Origin: Paenalicyclobacillus ferrooxydans | GTDB taxonomy: Bacteria > Bacillota > Bacilli > Alicyclobacillales > Alicyclobacillaceae | Assembly (NCBI RefSeq): GCF_001399675.1 | Contig: NZ_LJCO01000083.1 | Location: 1 to 32,950, forward strand | Direction of reading: 5' to 3' | DNA: 32,950 bases | The notes under the pieces: model-generated | Told to the model about the DNA's origin: nothing | What the model saw: only the letters and a program-made list of their open reading frames with translations | Database searches by the model: none | Made by a program: the position numbers and the translations under genes | Shown here: piece after piece, positions 16,388 to 24,555 of the stretch | Layout of the letters: every line of letters starts with the position of its first letter | How positions within the stretch are numbered: position 1 is the stretch's first letter

Positions 16388-17149
16388 TTACTTGTCCAGG
16401 TTGACGTCGAGGAGGTCGTGAATCACGACGCTTGCCAGAATCAGCCCGGCAACAGATGGGACGTATGCCACACTTGCGGGTGGCATCTTCGCTTTACGTA
16501 CGGGCGAATTCGCCTCCGTTTCTGGGCTCACGATTGCCTTCCGGACCTCTTCCCGCGCTTCGCGCGGCTTCTCAAACGAGCAGACCGTCTTAACACCGCT
16601 GTAGATGCCGAACTTTTTCAGTTCCCGGCGCATCACCTTTGCAATCGGATCGACGCGGGTATCAGCGATGTCGACGACGCGAAAGCGGGTCGGATCGAGC
16701 TTATTGGCAGCCCCCATGCTGGAAACAATCGGGATCCCACGCTCGACGCACTCCTTCACGAGCAGTATTTTCGCGGAAATGGTATCTATGGCATCCACCA
16801 CATAGTCCGGGTTTTGCGAAAACAGCACATCCATGTTGTCTTCGAGGAAAAAGGTCTGCAGTGCCACGACCTCGCAGGCCGGATTAATCTCGGCGATCCG
16901 CTCCTTCATGACCTCGACCTTTGACCTCCCCACGGTGGTCGTGAGCGCAGGAATTTGGCGGTTGATATTCGTGACATCGACGACGTCTTTGTCGATCAGA
17001 ATCAGTCGCCCGATTCCAACTCGTGCCAATGCCTCCATTGCAAACGACCCGACGCCCCCAGCGCCAAGGACAGCGACGGAGAGTCCTTTTAATTTTTCGA
17101 TTCCTTCCGCCCCAAAGACGAGTTCAGTGCGGGAAAACTGCGTCAGCAT
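16388..17149 (-). CDS. tcdA: tRNA threonylcarbamoyladenosine dehydratase (TcdA/YrvM)
   Basis: This 253-residue E1-like enzyme cyclises t6A at tRNA position 37 to ct6A using ATP. It shows the Rossmann ATP motif GAGGVGSFAMEALAR (about residue 29), DKDVVDVTNINRQI, DAIDTISAK, and the signature SSMGAANKLDPTRF. Near the C-terminus KAKMPPASVAYVPSVAGL is typical of the family. Two adjacent ATGs (17150-17152 and 17147-17149) follow AGAGGTG on the minus strand. The second matches the MLxQFSR start usual in this family and is given here. It lies downstream of a 16-bp repeat array and has no obvious operon partner. Confidence 0.93.
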   Translation of the reverse strand: MLTQFSRTELVFGAEGIEKLKGLSVAVLGAGGVGSFAMEALARVGIGRLILIDKDVVDVTNINRQIPALTTTVGRSKVEVMKERIAEINPACEVVALQTFFLEDNMDVLFSQNPDYVVDAIDTISAKILLVKECVERGIPIVSSMGAANKLDPTRFRVVDIADTRVDPIAKVMRRELKKFGIYSGVKTVCSFEKPREAREEVRKAIVSPETEANSPVRKAKMPPASVAYVPSVAGLILASVVIHDLLDVNLDK

Positions 17150-17228
17150 CATGGACACCTCTTCCAGTACAAGCCTGTGTGGTGCCATTATAGAGGCTCA
17201 CTCGCGCTGGGTCAAAGAAAAGGCGGAT

Positions 17229-17372
17229 CGAAGTCAAGACCTACCAACGAGAAGATGTGTCAAAGTGAAGGTGTGCCAACGAGATGCCTTACCAAAGCCA
17301 AGATATGTCAAAGAGATGACTTATCAAACTGAAGGTGTGTTAACGCGAAGACATGTCAAAGCGAAGACGTGT
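17229..17372. repeat. 16-bp tandem repeat, 9 degenerate copies
   Basis: Nine contiguous 16-mers resembling CAAAGCGAAGACGTGT run from 17229 with no gaps. The copies share the CAA..G.(G/C)AAG frame but have diverged more than in the other arrays, suggesting an older array. Confidence 0.85.
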
Positions 17373-17775
17373 TCATTGTTGGAACAGGAGTCCACAGATG
17401 ACAAGCAACACGACAGTCAGCAGGATATCCTCGTTGGAGGATATAGAGCGGGATGACAGCGGGGGCCGGAGACGAGATGGAAGCAAGGTGCAAACCTCCT
17501 GAATGAAAGCCTATGAGGAGCTGAATGACCAGGAATATGAAAGCTGAGTGTGAAAAAAAAGAAGGCACCACTTGAATCTGTTAGCCTAAAAGATGTATTT
17601 CCAGCATAGGGCACAGTTGATGCAGAATCTGTCAAAAGCGCGGGGTGAAGTTGAAAAACATTTCTACAGCATTCGACTTCTAAAGGGACAGCTGTTATGA
17701 AAGGTGGTCCGTCCTGAAGATCACGAGTTTCATTCGGGAGCACAGGCTGGCAAGCGTACGAAATGGGCGTTTATT
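17373..17775. other. non-coding region upstream of the permease
   Basis: Apart from a small hairpin (ATATCCTC-GTTG-GAGGATAT, 17425-17444) and the promoter that follows, I see no structure. The open frames on both strands lack ribosome sites and have atypical composition. Confidence 0.4.
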
Positions 17776-17784
17776 TGGTACAAT
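17776..17784 (+). promoter_or_regulatory. extended -10 promoter of the permease operon
   Basis: TGG-TACAAT forms an extended -10 about 32 bp before the TTG start. The -35 position is poor. Confidence 0.45.
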
Positions 17785-17815
17785 TTAAGGGATAACGACG
17801 GTTGGGGGTGAGCAT

Positions 17816-19336
17816 TTGACAACACTGACTGGGACGCATCAGAACCGTCCTCGACTGTCAGAGATGATTTTTGGCACCTTGCAGTGGTTTGTGTTTATTG
17901 TGGCGAGTGTCATCACAGTGCCGATTGTCCTTGGGCCTGCCTTGGGACTCAGTCCGCACGAAACAGCGCTCTTCATTGATCGCACCTTGTTTGTATCTGG
18001 TCTCATTGGACTTTTGCAGGTGACGTTTGGGCACCGCTATCCCATTGTGGAAGGGCCGGCAGGGATGTGGTGGGGTGTCTTCCTCGTGCTCATCCAAATG
18101 ACGGACGACACAGGAAGCAGCCTATCGAATCTGCGACCGGAGCTGGAGCTCGGCCTGATTCTCGCCGGGGTGCTGTATATTTTGCTCGGCGCACTGAACT
18201 GGATTGAGCCCATCAAACGCTTGTTTACGCCGATCGTCACAGGGACGTTCATGGTCCTGCTGTCCCTCCAACTTTCAGAGTCGCTCATCCGCGGCATTCT
18301 CGGGATTGGCAGTGGGAACGGGACGGTCAATGGCCGGATTGCACTGGCATCGATTTTCCTCGTCGGACTTACGGTCTCATTGATGATGTGGGGACGCGGT
18401 CTGTTCAAGAACATGGCTGTCTTGATTGCCCTTTTGGCTGGATGGATCCTCTACGCGGTAATGGGCATGGTTCACCTTGGGCCCGATCCGACGAAGGCAC
18501 CCATTCTGTTGCCGCAGCTGCTGCCTTTCGGGATGCCGAAGTTTTCAAGCGGTGTAGTCGTAACAACACTGTTTACGGCGATGATCCTGCTCTCAAACCT
18601 CATCACGAGCGTACAGGCGATGTCGATGGCAACGGAGACCGAAGCGACACCGCCGCGGTTTCGCCGAGGCACCTTCATCACAGGTGTCGGGACCGTTCTT
18701 GCAGGTCTGTTTGGAACGGTTGGGAACGTCCCGCTAGCGACCTCTGCAAGTTTGGTTGCGCTCACAAAGATGTCCGCGAGATTGCCGTATATCATTGCGT
18801 CGGTCATCTTTGCGCTGTTGGGCCTGATTCCGAGTGTGGGGAGACTGCTTGTCACGTTACCTGCACCGGTGGGGTACGCTGTACTGTTTACCGTCTTCGG
18901 TCAACTGCTCGGGTTCGGGTTGCATGACTTTAAACGCCTGGCCCTTGACCAGAGAGACTTGTTTGTTATTAGCCTGTCCTTGTTGTCTGGGGTTGGGATG
19001 TTCTTCGTTCCGAGCTCAGCGTGGATCCACATGCCAAATATGGTTGGTTACCTGGTCGACAACGGCCTGATTTTGGGCGTGGCTCTTGTTCTGATTTTGG
19101 AGCACGTGGTGTTCCGTCGGAAGGCGAAGGCAGCAGTGCCGAGCCCCCAGACCGGCATGGTTCCGGAGCAGGCCACAGGGAGTGGTGCGGCGAGGAGCAA
19201 GGGCGCGAGGAGCGGTAGCGTGGAGTTAAGACCACAGACGGGGCAGGTCAGGACTGCAGAGGTCTTCCACACACAACGTGTACCAGAGTCATCCGAGCCT
19301 GTGCCTCCCGCAAAGTTGCAATCGGATGAAGAGTAA
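17816..19336 (+). CDS. NCS2-family purine/pyrimidine (xanthine/uracil) permease
   Basis: This 506-residue polytopic protein has about 12-14 hydrophobic helices and NCS2 hallmarks: PIVEGPAGMWWGVFL near residue 76 (the family's conserved helix 3 loop), an internal VQAMSMATETEA segment, and NVPLATSASLVALTKMSARLP in the position of the NCS2 signature. Substrate among xanthine, uracil, guanine and hypoxanthine cannot be told. The last 60 residues form a hydrophilic, low-complexity cytoplasmic tail (TGSGAARSKGARSGS), which is unusual for the family. TTG 17816 is used because GGGGGTG (17804-17810) sits 5 nt upstream and no ATG lies nearby. The next gene starts 23 bp after the stop, indicating an operon. 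Confidence 0.85.
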   Translation: MTTLTGTHQNRPRLSEMIFGTLQWFVFIVASVITVPIVLGPALGLSPHETALFIDRTLFVSGLIGLLQVTFGHRYPIVEGPAGMWWGVFLVLIQMTDDTGSSLSNLRPELELGLILAGVLYILLGALNWIEPIKRLFTPIVTGTFMVLLSLQLSESLIRGILGIGSGNGTVNGRIALASIFLVGLTVSLMMWGRGLFKNMAVLIALLAGWILYAVMGMVHLGPDPTKAPILLPQLLPFGMPKFSSGVVVTTLFTAMILLSNLITSVQAMSMATETEATPPRFRRGTFITGVGTVLAGLFGTVGNVPLATSASLVALTKMSARLPYIIASVIFALLGLIPSVGRLLVTLPAPVGYAVLFTVFGQLLGFGLHDFKRLALDQRDLFVISLSLLSGVGMFFVPSSAWIHMPNMVGYLVDNGLILGVALVLILEHVVFRRKAKAAVPSPQTGMVPEQATGSGAARSKGARSGSVELRPQTGQVRTAEVFHTQRVPESSEPVPPAKLQSDEE

Positions 19337-19359
19337 AACACGAGTCATGGAGGTGGCAC

Positions 19360-20322
19360 ATGAGCAGGGATAGTGGACTGTCCGGCCCGAAGGTTCTTGT
19401 TTATCAAGCCTCGCATCCAGAGAAGTTTGCAGACGTTTTGAAAGACCTCGGCATTACGAACGTGATCACGGCGAAAAGTTCTGGCGCAGCGCCGCCCGAC
19501 CTGTCGGAGGTAGAGGTCATGTTCGGCTGGAACATCCCCGTGGACTGGTTCGCGCGGGCTCCCAAGCTGAAGTGGGTGCAGTGGAGCGGGGCAGGGGTGG
19601 ATTCCGTGGCTATGCGGCGCGATCAAATCCCGGAAGGGGTGCGACTGACTCGGATTCTCGATCAATTCTCGGCGCCCATCGCGGAGTACGTGTTTACCTA
19701 CCTGCTCTACATTACAAAAGATGTTCGGCGGCAACAGAAGTCTCAGGAACAGAAACGCTGGGATCCGTTCAGAGCTGAACTCCTGGCTGGCAAGACCATC
19801 GGGGTGGCCGGGCTGGGATCGATTGGGGCCGAGATTGTACGCAAGGCACGCGCCTTTGACATGAAGGTGACGGGGCTCAGTGCGACAGGACGCAACCGCC
19901 ACCTTGTGGATGTTCACTACACAGCAGATGAGTGGAATGATTTCGTAGCACCGCTTGATGTGCTCGTGTTGACGCTGCCCTTAACGGATCGCACGAGGCA
20001 TGTCATCCATGCCCCTGTGCTGGAGCGGATGAAACGGGAGGCCATCATCGTCAACATTGGCCGCGGTGCCTTGATCCGTGAAACAGACCTGATTCCGCGC
20101 CTTGCTGCAGGGCGGATCCGTGCAGCGGTGCTCGACGTGTTTGAGCGTGAGCCGCTGCCGACGGACAGTCCACTGTGGACCCTGCATAACGCATTTGTTT
20201 CGCCGCACATGTCGGGACCAAGCGAAGTGGATAAAACCTGCGCGTTTTTTGCCGAGAACATGCGGCGGTTTGTACAAGGCGATCCGCTGATTGGCTTGGT
20301 AGACTTAACTCGTCAGTACTAG
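19360..20322 (+). CDS. D-isomer-specific 2-hydroxyacid dehydrogenase (GhrA/SerA-type)
   Basis: This 320-residue NAD(P)-dependent reductase of 2-oxo acids carries the dinucleotide motif GLGSIG (151-156) and the catalytic triad Arg235 (NIGRGAL), Glu264 (FEREPLP) and His283 (SPHMSG). The N-terminal substrate lobe contains WSGAGVD. This layout fits glyoxylate/hydroxypyruvate reductases and phosphoglycerate-dehydrogenase-like enzymes, but the exact substrate is unknown. ATG 19360 follows GGAGGTG at 4-5 nt. It is probably cotranscribed with the permease. A purine-degradation link through glyoxylate is a tempting but unproven inference. Confidence 0.92.
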   Translation: MSRDSGLSGPKVLVYQASHPEKFADVLKDLGITNVITAKSSGAAPPDLSEVEVMFGWNIPVDWFARAPKLKWVQWSGAGVDSVAMRRDQIPEGVRLTRILDQFSAPIAEYVFTYLLYITKDVRRQQKSQEQKRWDPFRAELLAGKTIGVAGLGSIGAEIVRKARAFDMKVTGLSATGRNRHLVDVHYTADEWNDFVAPLDVLVLTLPLTDRTRHVIHAPVLERMKREAIIVNIGRGALIRETDLIPRLAAGRIRAAVLDVFEREPLPTDSPLWTLHNAFVSPHMSGPSEVDKTCAFFAENMRRFVQGDPLIGLVDLTRQY

Positions 20323-20371
20323 AATTAGATGCAGGTTACATACCAAACTTAGGTATCTGGATTTACAATTC

Positions 20372-20463
20372 GGACGGGTAAGGCTGGACGGGTAAGGCTG
20401 GACGGGTAAGGCTGGACGGGTAAGGCTAGACGGGTAAGGCTAGACGGGTAAGGCTAGATAGGA
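20372..20463. repeat. 14-bp tandem repeat, about 7 copies
   Basis: GGACGGGTAAGGCT and its AGACGGG variant repeat at 14-bp steps from 20372. The last copy is truncated and runs into GATAGGAAGAG. The array fills the gap between the dehydrogenase stop and the thioesterase ribosome site. Confidence 0.95.
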
Positions 20464-20498
20464 AGAGTAAGAGGTTACCACGTTAGGGGGAGTTATCC

Positions 20499-20915
20499 GT
20501 GGAACAGATCGAGCATGAGAAGACGATGATGCATGCGCTCGGCATTGAAACGAAGGAATTGACCAAAGACCGCGTCGTGATGACAATGCCGGTGGCAGAT
20601 GCCACTAGGCAGCCATACGGGATCTTGCATGGCGGTGCGTCGGTGGCGCTGGCGGAGACGGCGGCCAGTATCGGATCGTGGATCAACTGCGATCAGGAAC
20701 GTCAAATTGCAGTCGGCCTCGAGATCAACGCAAACCACATCCGTCCGAAAGCAGAAGGCATCGTTACAGCGGTTGCTACGCCCGTTCACAGAGGCCGGAC
20801 GACCATGGTGTGGGATATTCGGATCACGGATGAACAGGATAAGTTGGTCTGCATCTCACGGTGCACAGTCGCCATCGTGGATCGGCCGGATCAGTCGGGT
20901 AAGTCGGATAAGTAG
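20499..20915 (+). CDS. hotdog-fold acyl-CoA thioesterase, PaaI/MenI type
   Basis: This 138-residue protein has the PaaI-type motif YGILHGGASVALAETAAS (about residues 40-57, with the catalytic acidic residue in ALAE). A later VGLEINANHIRPKAEG segment is common to 1,4-dihydroxy-2-naphthoyl-CoA hydrolases and phenylacetyl-CoA-type thioesterases (B. subtilis YuxO). It hydrolyses an acyl- or aryl-CoA in the cytoplasm. DHNA-CoA in menaquinone synthesis is possible but not proven. GTG 20499 follows TAGGGGGA at about 7 nt. The next thioesterase gene begins 25 bp after the stop. Confidence 0.88.
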   Translation: MEQIEHEKTMMHALGIETKELTKDRVVMTMPVADATRQPYGILHGGASVALAETAASIGSWINCDQERQIAVGLEINANHIRPKAEGIVTAVATPVHRGRTTMVWDIRITDEQDKLVCISRCTVAIVDRPDQSGKSDK

Positions 20916-20940
20916 AGAAAATAAGGCTGGGAGATAGAAA

Positions 20941-21339
20941 ATGAGACACAAGATGGAAATCACAACAAGGTTTAGCGACATCGACCTGTTGGGGCATATC
21001 AACAACGCTTCCTACTTCACCTACATGGAGGAGGCACGGCTGTATTTTATGCAGTCTATCGGGATCACCGGCGGATCGCTCATTATCGCATCCGCCAAAG
21101 TGGACTGGCGGGCGCAGACTTATTTTCCGGACACTCTGGACGCGGAGTCGTTCGTCACCAGAATCGGCAACAGCAGTTTCGATGTGAAGACGACACTCAC
21201 CAGCCAGAGCAGTTCGAAAGTCGTCTTCGAGGGCGTCGCGACCCTTGTTCATTTTGACTATGAGTTGCAAAAGTCAGCGCCGGTTCCACCGGAATACAGG
21301 GCCCGTCTTGAGGAATACATGGACGGGCAGGCCAACTGA
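20941..21339 (+). CDS. hotdog-fold acyl-CoA thioesterase, YbgC/FadM type
   Basis: This 132-residue protein has the 4-hydroxybenzoyl-CoA-thioesterase-type signature RFSDIDLLGHINNASYF near residue 10, with the catalytic Asp in SDIDxxGHxNN. It is a clear paralogue of the protein at 22441. GH(I/V)NN..YFTYME.AR, (S/N)L(I/V)IAS and RIGNSSF/KLGNSSF align along the whole length, including the terminal HFDYELQK/AYDYDQQK. The substrate is an acyl-CoA of unknown chain. It is preceded closely by another hotdog gene and has only a modest ribosome site (GGGAGA). Confidence 0.88.
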   Translation: MRHKMEITTRFSDIDLLGHINNASYFTYMEEARLYFMQSIGITGGSLIIASAKVDWRAQTYFPDTLDAESFVTRIGNSSFDVKTTLTSQSSSKVVFEGVATLVHFDYELQKSAPVPPEYRARLEEYMDGQAN

Positions 21340-21506
21340 CGGTTTGCTATAAAGGCTTGCTTGTCTGATAAGTTGCTGGCATCATGGTTTGCTTGCCCAA
21401 TATTGTAGGCTTCGTGGTGTGCTTGCACCAAGGTTTGCTTGTTTCATCGTTGCTGGCATCATGGTTTGCTTGCTTCATAGTTGTTCGCTCATGGTTTGCT
21501 GATTCG
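21340..21506. repeat. degenerate TGGTTTGCTTG repeats
   Basis: The gap is built from variants of GGCATCATGGTTTGCTTG. One 25-bp segment (GTTGCTGGCATCATGGTTTG and 5 further bases) occurs exactly at 21372 and 21449, 77 bp apart. No coding frame is present. Confidence 0.75.
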
Positions 21507-21550
21507 TCCCTATGGTTATACCGAGAGTAGTCGGACTCTCGGCATAGGGA
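21507..21550 (+). promoter_or_regulatory. two-tier hairpin covering the ribosome site of the DUF421 gene
   Basis: TCCCTATG (21507-21514) pairs with CATAGGGA (21543-21550). Stacked on it, CCGAGAGT (21521-21528) pairs with ACTCTCGG (21535-21542) around a 6-nt loop, with a one-sided 6-nt bulge (GTTATA). The 3' arm contains AGGGA of the only ribosome site (AGGGAGAG, 21546-21553) for the ATG at 21557. Folding would mask it, suggesting translational control by temperature, ligand or protein. A transcription-factor operator is an alternative reading. Confidence 0.5.
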
Positions 21551-21556
21551 GAGTGA

Positions 21557-22300
21557 ATGATGCAGATACCATTTGTTTTTATGACCCTCAGCGCTGTCAT
21601 TACATTTGTTGTGCTGTTGGTTCTCGTTCGGTGGCTCGGAGCCACACAGTTAACCCAGTTGACGTTTTTTAACTGGGTGGCAGGGGCCAGTATGGGGAAC
21701 GTAGCTGCGAACATGATTGGGTCTACCTCCGTAAACGAGTTCGTCGGCAACACGTACTCATTGGTTGTGTTTACCGCAGCCTGTCTGTTTGCAGCTTACG
21801 TCGCCCTGAAAAGCCGCCCGTTCCGGCGGGTCGCGAACGGCGAACCGACAGTGCTCATCCATCGTGGGATCATCTTGCGCCACAACCTTGCCAAAACCAA
21901 GGTCAACCTGGATGTCTTGATGATGATGTTGCGGGAAAAGGGCTACTTTGCCTACAACGATATCCAGTATGCGATTCTCGAACCTACCGGGAATCTCAGT
22001 ATTCTTCCATCACAGGCTTCCCAATCTGTATCGAAGGCCGATCTCGTTAACGGACCCGACTTGTCCGACGAAGGTCAGGGGCCCTATACGGAGATTGTGG
22101 TCGACGGAGAGATAGATAAGGATAAGCTCGTGAACACAGGACACGACGAGGCATGGCTCGATGCGCAGATCCGTAAACGCGGTGCTCGCTCTATCGAGGA
22201 CGTCATGTTTCTGGCGGTCAACAAGGATGGACATGTGCTCGCGGACTTCTCGCGCCGGATGCAAGACTCGAAACAGGTGGAGAAGGACGCAGAGTTTTAA
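21557..22300 (+). CDS. DUF421 (YetF/YdfR family) membrane protein
   Basis: This 247-residue protein has three N-terminal membrane helices (about residues 5-85) with the family signature VRWLGATQLTQLTFFNWVAGASMGN (written here as its two blocks VRWLG and LTFFNWVAGASMGN). A cytoplasmic alpha/beta domain follows with LMMMLREKGYFAYNDIQYAILEP. Bacillus members (YetF, YdfR, YkjA, YrbG) are linked to spores, but their biochemical role is not established. An acidic, polar stretch of about 40 residues sits near 150-190. The ATG at 21557 (or the second at 21560) follows AGGGAGAG, which lies within a hairpin. It stands between two paralogous thioesterases. Confidence 0.88.
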   Translation: MMQIPFVFMTLSAVITFVVLLVLVRWLGATQLTQLTFFNWVAGASMGNVAANMIGSTSVNEFVGNTYSLVVFTAACLFAAYVALKSRPFRRVANGEPTVLIHRGIILRHNLAKTKVNLDVLMMMLREKGYFAYNDIQYAILEPTGNLSILPSQASQSVSKADLVNGPDLSDEGQGPYTEIVVDGEIDKDKLVNTGHDEAWLDAQIRKRGARSIEDVMFLAVNKDGHVLADFSRRMQDSKQVEKDAEF

Positions 22301-22427
22301 TTTGGGGTGAAACCTCGAGTGCTCAGGTTTCGGGCAGGGGCCAGGAATGTCGCGGAAGCGGGGGCACGATTTCGAATGCTCTGAGTTTGGGCAGGGCCCT
22401 AGAATGCCGCGGTGGTTTTGAAATGTT
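22301..22427. repeat. two imperfect copies of a ~56-bp repeat
   Basis: GAGTGCTCAGGTTTCGGGCAG...GGAATGTCGCGG (from about 22317) is repeated as GAATGCTCTGAGTTTGGGCAG...AGAATGCCGCGG (from about 22374). The second copy ends just before the next gene's ribosome site. The in-frame extension of that gene through this copy is therefore unlikely to be coding. Confidence 0.65.
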
Positions 22428-22440
22428 GGGAGGGAGCGCG

Positions 22441-22860
22441 TTGTTCGAAAGAAAAGTTGTCGTACGTTTTGGCGAATGTGATGGCCTTGGCCATGTGAAT
22501 AACGGTACATATTTCACCTACATGGAAGACGCTCGAATGGACATCTTCCGGTTGTTTAATCCATCGCTGAACCTGGATACCTGGAATCTGATTGTGGCCT
22601 CTACGCGTTGTGACTTTCTTGCACAGGTTTCATACGCGGAGGAGCTCACCATCTCCACCTGGATCAGCAAACTCGGCAATTCCAGTTTCGTGGTCGATCA
22701 CGCTCTCCAAAAGTCCGACGGCACGTATGCTGCCAGAGGACAAGCTGTGATGCTCGCTTACGACTACGATCAGCAGAAACCCGCCAGCTTATGGCCTGAA
22801 GTGCGGGCTGCACTGTCCGAACACATGAATGCTCCTGCCGGCGTGCCGGAGCTTCGATAA
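22441..22860 (+). CDS. hotdog-fold acyl-CoA thioesterase, YbgC/FadM type (paralogue)
   Basis: This 139-residue protein with GECDGLGHVNNGTYFTYMED near residue 10 is the paralogue of the protein at 20941. 12 of 16 residues match across the GHxNN...EAR block. The start TTG 22441 is chosen because GGGAGGG (22428-22434) lies 6-7 nt upstream. Earlier in-frame starts (22387, 22423) have no ribosome site and fall in a repeat. It is followed 26 bp later by the SDR gene, so the pair is likely cotranscribed. Acyl-CoA hydrolysis is expected, with substrate unknown. Confidence 0.85.
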   Translation: MFERKVVVRFGECDGLGHVNNGTYFTYMEDARMDIFRLFNPSLNLDTWNLIVASTRCDFLAQVSYAEELTISTWISKLGNSSFVVDHALQKSDGTYAARGQAVMLAYDYDQQKPASLWPEVRAALSEHMNAPAGVPELR

Positions 22861-22886
22861 CGTTGATAACGGGGGAATGAGTCACG

Positions 22887-23714
22887 ATGGGGAATAACGA
22901 AGAAGCAAACCGCAACAGCGGATCAGGCATGAGCGCTGCCACCGGGGCCGGTTTATTTTCGCTGAGCGGAAAGCGGGTCATGATTACGGGCGCGAGCCGC
23001 GGCATTGGACGCGGTCTGGCACTTGGACTCGCTGAAGCCGGTGCCGATCTCGTTTTGGTCGCCCGCGACGTCTCAGCACTGTCGACCGTCAGAGAGGAGT
23101 GCCTTGCACTCCGTAGCGATGCCTCCGTGTCTGTTCTGAGCTGTGACATTCGCGAACCCGAGCAGGTGAAAGAGACCGTGAAGTCGGCGGTTGCGGAGGG
23201 GAACATCGATGTCCTCGTCAACAACGCAGGACTGAATATCCGGACACCGGCGCTTGAGGTCACGGAAGAACAATGGCAGACCGTCATCGACACAGACCTT
23301 CGCGGCGCGTTCTTTTTTGCACAGCAGGTAGGTCAGCATATGGTTGATCGCCAGCAGGGGAGCATCATCAACGTATCCTCAGTCGGGGGACATGTGGCAC
23401 TTCGCACAGGTGTTGCGTACGCTGCCGCGAAGGCAGGCGTGATTCAGATGACCAAGGTGCTCGCACTCGAATGGGGCAAGTCAAAGGTCCGCGTGAATTG
23501 CATTGCGCCTTGGTACTTCCGCACCCCGCTGACGGAGAAGCTCCTCGATGATCCCGCGTACCTCGGTGAAATCGTTGCACGGACACCGCTGCGCCGCGTC
23601 GGTGAGGTCTCTGAACTGGTTGGGCCGGCGGTGTTTCTCGCCTCGGACGCCTCGAGTTACGTTACAGGTCACACCCTGTTTGTGGACGGCGGCATGAGCA
23701 TCTACGGGTTCTAA
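22887..23714 (+). CDS. short-chain dehydrogenase/reductase (SDR), classical type
   Basis: This 275-residue oxidoreductase has the cofactor motif TGASRGIG (34-41), NNAG (112-115), catalytic Ser165 (NVSS), and Tyr178-X3-Lys182 (AYAAAKAG). It ends with GHTLFVDGGMSIYGF. The overall pattern is closest to gluconate 5-dehydrogenase and 3-oxoacyl-ACP reductase-like SDRs. The acidic residue typical of NAD specificity after strand 2 is not obvious (LVLVARD), so NADPH is possible. The N-terminal 22 residues are a polar extension. GGGGGA lies 10 nt before ATG 22887. With the preceding thioesterases it may act on acyl-CoA-derived hydroxy or keto compounds, which is inference. Confidence 0.9.
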   Translation: MGNNEEANRNSGSGMSAATGAGLFSLSGKRVMITGASRGIGRGLALGLAEAGADLVLVARDVSALSTVREECLALRSDASVSVLSCDIREPEQVKETVKSAVAEGNIDVLVNNAGLNIRTPALEVTEEQWQTVIDTDLRGAFFFAQQVGQHMVDRQQGSIINVSSVGGHVALRTGVAYAAAKAGVIQMTKVLALEWGKSKVRVNCIAPWYFRTPLTEKLLDDPAYLGEIVARTPLRRVGEVSELVGPAVFLASDASSYVTGHTLFVDGGMSIYGF

Positions 23715-23851
23715 TCCAAGAGGACCGCGTCACGAGGGGGTTTTTGAGACACAAGCCCTTCTAGGACGCGGGGGATTCTGCACCAGGGGCAAATGGCCTG
23801 CGAGAGTAAAAGGTCCAGCGAAAGGCAAGGTTTAAGGGTTCTGCCCGTGGG

Positions 23852-23959
23852 AAGGGTCCAGCGAAAGGGAAAGGTCCCACGACAGCGAAAGGTCCCACGA
23901 CAGTGAAAGCTACAACGAAAGTGCAAGGTCCACGGAAAGTGAAAGCTACAGCGCACGGA
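23852..23959. repeat. 18-bp tandem repeat, 6 copies
   Basis: Six contiguous 18-mers of the form AAAGGTCCCACGACAGTG start at 23852, 23870, 23888, 23906, 23924 and 23942. Looser relatives extend upstream to about 23806. Confidence 0.9.
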
Positions 23960-24033
23960 GCGTTTAAAGTATTAAAGCGTATAAGGTTGGAACGGTTCCC
24001 GTTCCATACCAAATATCAGTTTAGATTCGGAAA

Positions 24034-24063
24034 CGGCCAGCGAGGAAGCACTCTCGCTGGCCG
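24034..24063. terminator. strong hairpin, possible terminator
   Basis: CGGCCAGCGAG and CTCGCTGGCCG form a perfect 11-bp stem with an 8-nt loop, about 320 bp past the SDR stop. Flanking T-tracts are weak (CTGTCTG on plus, TTTCC on minus). It may end the plus-strand operon or simply be a palindromic element. Confidence 0.4.
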
Positions 24064-24122
24064 TCTGTCTGATGGGTTTGAAGGAACCACACCGGAACCA
24101 CACCGGAGCTCCGATTTACGCA

Positions 24123-24189
24123 CGTTTTTTCCCTTAAACTCTATTTTCGTTGGCCGCGCAGCGGAACAACGAACCTTTTTTCCCTTCCG
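24123..24189 (-). repeat. dispersed palindromic element, copy A
   Basis: Read on the minus strand this is about 66 bp beginning GGAAGGGAAAAAAGG. It has an internal hairpin TTCGTTG-TT-CCGC-TGC-GCGG-C-CAACGAA and ends AAGGGAAAAAACG. It matches copy B at 27889-27953 in opposite orientation with about six mismatches. Confidence 0.88.
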
Positions 24190-24555
24190 TCCTAGAAGTA
24201 GCCCAGTTTCGAAGGGTTTTGACCGTATAGGGGAAAAGTGGTTTGCTATGTTGGGGGGAAATGGCCAATATGGCCGAACAAGGGAAGAAATTGACCTTAA
24301 TGTAGCGTCGCGTCTCGCAATGGGCGTCGCGTCGCGGTGGCATTCATGGCTCGCAGTGGGTGCCATGTCTCAGAGGGGCAGACATCCCGCGGGCTCCAAT
24401 GACCAGGGCGCAATGCCCGGGCCGCCGGTGCACACCGCGTGCGGCGGCAGGCACATACACCCAGCGGGGATGACACGATGCACCGAACCGCTGCCACGCC
24501 CGAACCGCTGCCACGCCCGAACTGCCACGCCCGAACTGCCACGCCCAAACCGCTT

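Larger units (their letters stand above)
23715..24555. other. 840-bp non-coding region with several repeat types
   Basis: Contents in order: an 18-bp tandem array (23852-23959), a strong hairpin CGGCCAGCGAG/CTCGCTGGCCG (24034-24063), and a direct repeat GGAACCACACC (24083, 24094). Then come a dispersed palindromic element (24123-24189), GCGTCGCGTC-like repeats (about 24304-24335), and CCGAACCGCTGCCACGC-type repeats (about 24485-24550). Frames spanning it lack ribosome sites. They use Pro/Arg/His-rich low-complexity sequence and are not accepted as genes. Confidence 0.7.

Noticed and set aside
17417-17743. 108-codon minus-strand frame in the permease upstream region
   Set aside because: It has no ribosome site, an odd composition (Phe runs) and no homology pattern that I recognise.
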